A stretch of DNA of 64,000 nucleotides from Microcebus murinus (Eukaryota > Chordata > Mammalia > Primates > Cheirogaleidae), in assembly GCF_040939455.1 (NCBI RefSeq), contig NC_134122.1, positions 28,923,501 to 28,987,500 of the forward strand, in the 5' to 3' direction. Positions within the stretch are counted from its first letter, which is position 1. The number at the start of each line of letters is the position of its first letter. Of this stretch, positions 41,301 through 50,300 are shown piece after piece. A program made the translations under genes and the position numbers. A model generated the notes under the pieces. It searched no databases and was not told the DNA's origin. It saw only the letters and a list, made by a program, of their open reading frames with translations.

Positions 41301-44300
41301 TGTTGACAGACCTCACCTCAACACCCACTGTTCCCAGTACCTCAGCAACCTTCACAAACATCAGCCCATCATCTCCAACCATCCAGAATACAGAAATCAC
41401 ATCCCCTGTTAGAACAAGCCCAACCACAACTCCCACTGTGACAACTACTCTCACAAGTACTGAGAACCTTCCGACAACTTCTCTCACTACGGAAATTCCA
41501 GTCACCTCTGCATTCCCCTCTTTCACCACTGACAGCACCACTCTCACAGAGATGGTATCTTCAACTTTGGACACCACCCACTCACTGCACACAACAGCTG
41601 GATCCATCCCCACACTCACCACCACCAACACACTCACATCACCCACAACTACGGAAACACCTCCGTCCAGTGGAGCACCCACACCAACAAGCCCAGCAAC
41701 CCTCACCAGCCCTAGAGCCACATCCTCCATGAAAACATCGCTGACTCCCACCACCCATGTTTCCACAGAATCTCTCACGACAGATATTACTTCCACTCCC
41801 CCCAAAACCTACTCAACCACTCCTACAAATACTGTGACTTCCCGGACCACCACCAGCTCCCCTCCCACAACCACCAACGTTTTGACATCACCTACCAGTA
41901 TGACTGCATCTTCTGCACCTGTTCCAAGCACAGAACTGCTCACCAGCGGGACCATGCAAACATTCACCACCCCTCAGTCTACCTTGCTTACAACACACCC
42001 TACTACAAACACCAGGTCGACACCTACATCGGAGACCACCTACCCCAACGCTCCCACCAGCACTGTCACACACTCCACCACTGACGTCACCTCTATCACC
42101 ACTGTGACAGACACTGAATCCACCACAACCTCTCTCAAACCCTCGTCTCCCTCTCTCCCAACGACAGAAACAGCAAAGACTGCGACATCACACTCGGTGA
42201 CAGAGGTGACCCTGTCCACCCCACATAGCATTCCCAGCTTCACTTCCTCAGATGTCTACTCCACAGTCAGCATGGCCACCACTGCCATCACCTCACCTAC
42301 CACTACAGGGAGCACCGTGGTCACTTCCACAATGGTGACCCCTACTACTCTGAGTTCTGATATTCCTACCCCAACACTGACAACTATCACCCCCTCATCC
42401 CAGGGCACCACAGGTGTATTGACTATGTTGACAGACCTCACCTCAACACCCACTGTTCCCAGTACCTCAGCAACCTTCACAAACATCAGCCCATCATCTC
42501 CAACTGTCCAGAATACAGAAATCACATCCCTTGTTAGCACAAGCCCAACCACAACTCCCACTGTGACAACTACTCTCACAGGTACTGAGAACCTCCGGAC
42601 AACTTCTCTCACTACCAAAATTCCAGTCACGTCTGCCTTCCCCTCTTCCACCACTGACAGCACCACTGCTACACAGACGGTAACCTCTACTTTGGCCACC
42701 ACCCACACACTGCAGACAACAGCTGGATCCATCCCCTCACTCACCACCACCAACACACTCACGTCACCCACAACTACGGAAACACCTATGTCCACTGGAG
42801 CACCCACACCCACAGGCCCAGCCACCCTCAGCAGCCCAGGAGCCACATCCACTGTGAAAACTTCACTGACACCCACCACTCATGTTTCCACAGAATCTTT
42901 CATGACAGATATTACTTCTACTCCCCCCATCACCTACTCAACCACTCCTACAAATACAGTGACTTCCCAGGCCACCACCAGCTCCCCTCCCACCACCACC
43001 AACGTTTTAACATCAACTACCAGTACGACTGCATCTTCTACACCTGTTCCAAGCACAGAGCCCGTCACCAGCGGGACCACGCAGACATTCACCACCCCTC
43101 AGTCTACCTTGCTTACCACACACCCTACTACAAACACCAGGTCGATACCTACATCGGAGACCACCTACCCCAACACTCCCACCAGCACTGTCACACACTC
43201 CACCACTGACGTCCCCTCTACTACCACTGTGACAGACATAAAATCCACTACCATGGCTCTTACACTGTTGTCGAGGTCTCTCCCAACCGCAGAAACAGTG
43301 AAGACGGCTACCACACACTCAGTCACAGCAGTGACCCTGTCGACCCCACATATCACTCCCAGCTTCACTTCCTCGGACATCTACTCCACAGTCAGCAAGT
43401 CCACCACTGCCATCACCTCACCTACCACTACCTCGAGCACCCTGCTGACCTCCACAACAGTGACTGCATCTACTCTGAGTACAGACATGCCTGCCTCAAC
43501 ACTGACAACCATCACCCCCTCATCCCAGGGCACCACAGGTTCATTGACTACATTGATAGACCTCACCTCAACACCCACTGTTCCCAGTACCTCAGCAACC
43601 TTCACAAACATCAGCCCATCATCTCCAACTGTCCAGAATACAGAAATCACATCCCTTGTTAGCACAAGCCCCACCACAACTCCCACTGTGACAACTACTC
43701 TCACAAGTACTGAGAAGCCCCGGACAACTTCTCTCACTACGGAAATTCCAGTCACCTCTGCCTTCCCCTCTTCCACGGCTGACAGCACCACTCCCACAGA
43801 GACTGTCTCCTCAACTTCGGCCACCACAAACACACTACACACAACAGCTGGATCCATCCCCACACTCACCAGCATCAACACACTCAGAACACCCACAACT
43901 ACGGAAACACCTCCGTCCACTGGAGCACCCACACCCACAGGCCCAGCGACCCTTACCAGCCCAGGAGCCACATCCACCGTGAAAACCTCGCTGACTCCCA
44001 CCACCCATGTTTCCACAGAATCTCTCACGACAGATATTACTTCTACTCCCCTGATCACCTACTCAACCACTCCTACATATACAGTGACTCCTCGGCCCAC
44101 CTCCAGCTCCCCTCCCACCACCACCACCGTTTTAACATCAACTACCAGTACGACTGCATCTTCTACACCTGTTCCAAGCACAGAACTCGTCACCAGTGGG
44201 ACCACACAGACATTCAGCACCCCTCAGTCTACCTTGCTTACCATACACCCTACTACAAACACCAGGTTGACACCTACAACGGAGACCACCTACCCCAACC

Positions 44301-47300
44301 TTCCCTCTATCCCTGTCACACACTCCACCACTGACATGACCTCTACCACCACTGTGACAGACACTAAATCCACTACAACCTCTCTCACAGCCTCGTCTCT
44401 GTCTGTCCCAACCACAGAAACAGTGAAGACTGCTACCACACACTCAGTCACAGCAGTGACCCTGTCTACCCCACATAGCACTCCCAGCTTCACTTCCTCA
44501 GACGTCTACACCACAGTCAGCAAGGTCACCACTCCCAGCACCTCAACTACCACTACAGGGAGCACCGTGGTCACTTCCACAATGGTGACCCCTTCTACTC
44601 TGAGTTCAGATATTCCTACCCCAACACTGACAACTATCACCCCCTCATCCCAGGGCACCACAGGTGTATTGACTATGTTGACAGACCTCACCTCAATACC
44701 CACTGTTCCCAGTACCTCAGCAACCTTCACAAACATCAGCCCATCATCTCCAACTGGCCAAAATACAGAAATCACATCCCTTGTTAGCACAAGCCCAACC
44801 ACAACTCCCACTGTGACAACTACTGTCATAAGTACTGCGAACCCCCGGACAACTTCTCTCACTACCGAAAATCCAGTCACCTCTGCATTCCCCTCTTCTA
44901 CCAGTGATAGCACCACTCCCACAGAGACTGTCTCCTCTACTTCGGCCACCATCCACACACTGCAGACAACAGCTGGATCCATCCCCACACTCACCACCAC
45001 CAACACACTCACATCACCCACAACTACGGAAAAACCTCCATTCACTGGAGCACCCACACCCACAGGCCCAGCGACCCTCACCAGCCAAAGAGCCACATCC
45101 ACCATGAAAACCTCGCTGACTCCCATCACCCATGTTTCCACAGAATCTCTCATGACAGACATTACTTCTACTCCCTCGGTCACCTATTCAACCACTCCTA
45201 CAAATACAGTGACTTCCCGGGCCACCACCAGATCTCTTCTCACCACCACCAATGTTTTAACATCACCTACCAGTACGACTGCATCTTCTACACCTGTTCC
45301 AAGCACAGAGCCCGTCACCAGTGGGACCACGCAGACATTCACCACCCCTCAGTCTACCTTGCTTACCACACACCCTACTACAAACACAAGGTTGACACCT
45401 CCATCGGAGACCACTTACCCCAACCTTCACATCAGCACTGTCACACACTCCACCACTGACGTCCCCTCTACCACCACTGTGACAGACACAAAATCCACTA
45501 TGATGGCTCTTACATCCTCCTCTCCTTCTGTCTCAACCACAGAAAGAGCGAAGACTGCTACCACACACTCGGTCACAGCAGTGACCCAGTCCACCCCACA
45601 TAGCACTCCCAGCTTCACTTCCTCAGATGTCTACTCCACAGTCAGCATGTCCACCACTGCCATCACCTCACCTACCACTACAGGGAGCACCGTGGTCACT
45701 TCCACAATGGTGACCCCTTCTACTCTCAATTCTGATATTCCTCCCCCAACACTGGCAACTATCACCCCTTCATCCCAGGGCACCACAGGTGTATTGACTA
45801 TGTTGACAGACCTCACCTCAACACCCACTGTTCCCAGTACCTCAGCAACCTTCACAAACAACAGCCCATCATCTCCAACCATCCAGAATACAGAAATCAC
45901 ATCCCCTGTTAGAACAAGCCCAACCACAACTCCCACTGTGACAACTACTCTCACAAGTACTGAGAACCTTCCCACAACTTCTCTCACTACGGAAATTCCA
46001 GTCACCTCTGCATTCCCCTCTTCTACAATTCACAATACCACTCCCACAGAGACTGTCTCCTCTACTTCGGCTACCATCCACACAGTGCAGACAACAGCTG
46101 GATCCATCCCCACACTCACCACCACTAACACACTCACAACACCCACAACTACGGAAACACCTCCGTCCACTGGAGCACCCACACCCACAGGCCCAGCCAC
46201 CCTCAGCAGCTCAAGAGCCACATCCACTGCAAAAACTTCTCTGACTCCCACCACCCATGTTTCCACAGAATCTCTCATGACAGATGTTGCTTCTACTCCC
46301 CCCAACACCTACTCAACCACTCCTACAAATACAGTGACTTCCCAGGCCACCACTAGCTCCCTTCCCACCACCACCAGTGTTTTAACATCATCTACCAGTA
46401 CGACTGCATCTTCTACATCTGTTCCAAACACAGAACCAGTCACCAGTGTGACCACGCAGACATTCACCACCCCTCCGTCTACCTTGCTTACCACACACCC
46501 TACTACAGACACCAGGTCTACACCTACATCGGAGACCACCTACCCCAACCTTCCCTCTATCCCTGTCACACACTCCACCACTGACATGACCTCTACCACC
46601 ACTGTGACAGACACAAAATCCACTATTACGGCTTTTACACCCTTGTCTCCCTCCTTCCCAACCACAGAAACAGTGAAGACTGGTACCACACACTCGGTCA
46701 CAGCAGTGACCCTGTCCACCCCACATAGCACTCCCAGCTTCACTTCCTCAGATGTCTACTCCACAGTCAGCATGGCCACCACTGCCAGCACCTCACCTAC
46801 CACTACTGTGGGCACCCTGCCGCCCTCCACAATGGTGACTGCATCTACTCTGAGTACAGACATGCCTGCCCTATCATTGACAACTGTCACCCGGGGACCC
46901 ACTAATTTGTTTACCACAACTAGACAACTCACTTCAACACCCGTTGTATCCAGTGTTTCAGCCACCACTACAAAGACCCTTTCTTCCTCTCCCACTGTGC
47001 AGCACACAGAGTTAACATCTCTTGTCAGCACAACCTCTGTCCCCACACCCACTTGGAGAACTAGTATTGCAGTTACCCCTGACACTTCAGTGTCAAGCCA
47101 TACAACTCCTATATTGACATCCAATGTAGGGACTCAAACATCTCAGGTATCCACAACTCTTGCCCTTGGAAGCACAGATTCCTCCATCTCCTCTGTTCAC
47201 ACTGTTACTCCATCAACCAGTGTCAGCACCATCATGTTGACGTCACCTGTGCAGAGTGGAAGTACACATTTCGTCACTCTGAAAACTTCTCTTTCAACCC

Positions 47301-50300
47301 CCTCCATGCAAACTTCACTCCAATCTACAAGTCAGCCCACTAGTGCATCTTTTACTAGGATGAGTACATCTACAAATGCAATAACCACGTCTTTCAGTAC
47401 AATCATCTTGTCTTCGATACCCACTGTAATAATGTCCTCTTTCCTGTCCTCCACCAGCACAAGGACAGCGCTCACCACTACCTTTCACCCTCCTCCTTCC
47501 TCCCCAGTCATGTCCAGTACAGAAAATCTAGGCTCTTCTTCTGTCCCAGCGTTTCCTACTCTGTCTTCCTCTGCAACTACCAGAACTTCTCCCACCATCT
47601 CCTCTGTGACCACAGCTCCCACCGAAACAACCCCGTTTTCTTATATTTCTCTTCCTTCCACTACACCCTGTCCAGAAACTATAATCATCACCATAGTCCC
47701 TACCTCTCCCACAACTCCGTGTGTTGAAATGGGTCCCAGCGGTGAAGTTACTTCTCCTCCCACCACCCCGTTATCTGTCCTTCCCTTTACTACGGAAATG
47801 GTCACCTCTCCTACTTCCACCAGTATGAGAACTGCCTTTCCTACAAACATGGGCACATCTACTCCCATGGCTCTGGAAAGTGAGCCTGCCATCATCCCAA
47901 CTAATGGCACTGGAACCGTTCCCATGAGCCCAGTTGTGACGAGCACCCACTTGCACACCAGTGAGACCTGGCTGAGCACCAGCTTGGCAACCACCCCACG
48001 CATACCTGGTCTCACCACGAAGCCACACAGTCCAACTGCCATGACGACTTCAAGGAAGTTGACACACTCGGCCCCACCAACCAGGAGAACTTCAGCCCCA
48101 CCGGTGCCTACTACCCAGACTCCCACCACCCTTACGTCACCCAAGACAACTTCGACCACTACTCAGATGACCACACAGACAAGGCTGACAACTACCCCAG
48201 GTTGGACCTCCTGCCTCCCTGTTCTCTCTCCTCCCTCTCCTGCTAAATTCCTGTGTCACCAGGGTCAGGCTCTATCCTGAACTTCCCTTTCTTTCTGTGC
48301 TTCCAGGCACCTGTGACAATGGTGGCACCTGGGAACGAGGCCTGTGCCTTTGTCTCCCAGGGTACTCTGGGGACCGCTGTCAGTTCCAGGAGATCAGGTG
48401 TCAGAATGGGGGCACATGGGATGGCCTTAAGTGTCAGTGCCCAAGCACCTTCTATGGCTCCCTCTGCGAGTATGCTGTGGAACAGGTAGATCTAGGTGAG
48501 TTGCCAGAGCCATGGCCTCTGCCCTTCCTCCTGGAGGTGCCATCGATGCTCCCTGGGTCCAGCTGTGTGTGTGGCCTGGAGGCACCCATGCCATTTTGCC
48601 TAATCCTTCCATTCCTGCCATCTCTCCCATGCCCTCCACTGCCTCGTATCATGCCTCCTCTCCATCCTTCAGGAGGTGACTGGGACCCCACTCCCTCTTG
48701 GGGCCTCTTCCTTAGAAGAGGAGGTCTGGGCTGTTTGGAGCTGTATTCGTGTCCAATGGCCTTCTTCTCCCATTGTTAAGGACCCTTGTGTTTACAAGGG
48801 CCCACCCAGATAGTTGAGGTTAATTTTCTCATTTTAAGATCAGCTGATTAGCAAGCTAATTCCATCTACATCCTTGATTCTCCCTTGACGTGCGGTGTAA
48901 CATATCCACAGGTTCTGGGGATCAGGATATAGATGTCTTTGAGGGCCATTATTCTGCCCACCATGGGGCAGGCAGGGAAGGACCACAGCCTGACTGCAGA
49001 ATGTCCTGTGTACTGTATACCGACCGCAGTCCATCCTGACTTCTTTCCCTCATTCCCAGACAATGCATCCCCAAATTCCTCCTCTGTCCCTGCACTGTGT
49101 AGTTAGTCCTCAGGGACCATGGAAGGGGCAGTGGGAGGAGCCTATGGGGCGGGATGGCGGTGGTGGTGATGTCAGACAGGGGCAGATGTGCAGTGACCAG
49201 GGCTGTGCATGTTGTGTGCAGAGAAAGTGGACGCTGAAGTGGGCATGGAGGTATCTGTCGACGAGGTGTTCTCCCCAGACCTCAATGACAACACTTCTAA
49301 GGCCTACGAGGATTTCAGCAACACTTTCCGGAATCAGGTGAGGAGAAGGGGAGAGGAACTTAAGGGTCCTCCCCTGGACCTAGGCTTGTGCCCCTGGGTG
49401 CCCTCAAGCCTGCAGGTTCAGATACAAGCCCAGGGGATCCTTGGCATTTCAGATGCAGAAGATTTACCAAAATGTGCAGGGGTTCAAGGAGGTGCAGATC
49501 CTGTCCCTAAGGTAGGAGACTCTTCTGGGGATGTGAAGGCAGTGTCAGGTAGGGGAAAGGGGTGCAAAGAAGGCTAGAGAATCCATCCCTTGCTTTTGGA
49601 ATTGTCAGATTTCGTAGAGATGGGTGGAGGGAGTATGCAAGGACATCACTCCATGATAGCTTTGTGACCATTTTCTGGGCCCATGTCTTCCTGGTGGGGG
49701 GGAGTGGCACCCTCCTCTTCAGCACCCTGGAAGGAGAGAGGTTGCAGGGACATGCGCGGAGGTGGTGTCTGGACTGGTGATGTGACCTCCCTCTGGTTGG
49801 CCCCTGCTCTGCTGGGTGGGTCAGCATGAGAGAGGGGCAGAGGGCCCAGGAATTCTTGGTCGGTGGCAGCTGGATGCAACATGAAGTGAAAGTCAATTAC
49901 TCCTTGCCCTGCCTTCCCAGGTCGACCAAGTCAGGGATGCTGGCAGCCCCCTCTGAAAAGGATGTGTTTGGCATCCTACCTCATGACCTTTGCCCCCTTC
50001 CCATGCCCTTGTGGGTGGACCCCGAGGTGCCCCTCCAAGAACCTATGTGCCCCAGGCCTGGGCCCCTTCTAAGGTCCCTGACCCTTCAGGAATGGCAGCA
50101 TCGTGGTGGACTACCTGGTCCTGCTGGAGCTGTCCTTCAGCTCCCAGCTGGACAGCGAGTATGAGAAGGTGAAAACGGCCCTGAAAGAGGAGCTTCAGAA
50201 CTCCAGCCAGGATGAGGACAGCTGCCACAGCAAACAGAGTGAGCACAGCTGGAGGGAGGGTCGGGCTGGAGCTCCAGCTCAGTCAGGGGCCTTCGGGCTC

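Noticed and set aside
34562..46927. CRISPR array or bacterial repeat system
   Set aside because: Repeats are 1,125 bp, coding, in one open frame of a primate mucin; no spacers.
48201..48280. Stop at 48,278 as the true C-terminus of the mucin
   Set aside because: A good donor at 48201 joins in phase to the EGF exon, followed by SEA, membrane and tail exons in full family order.
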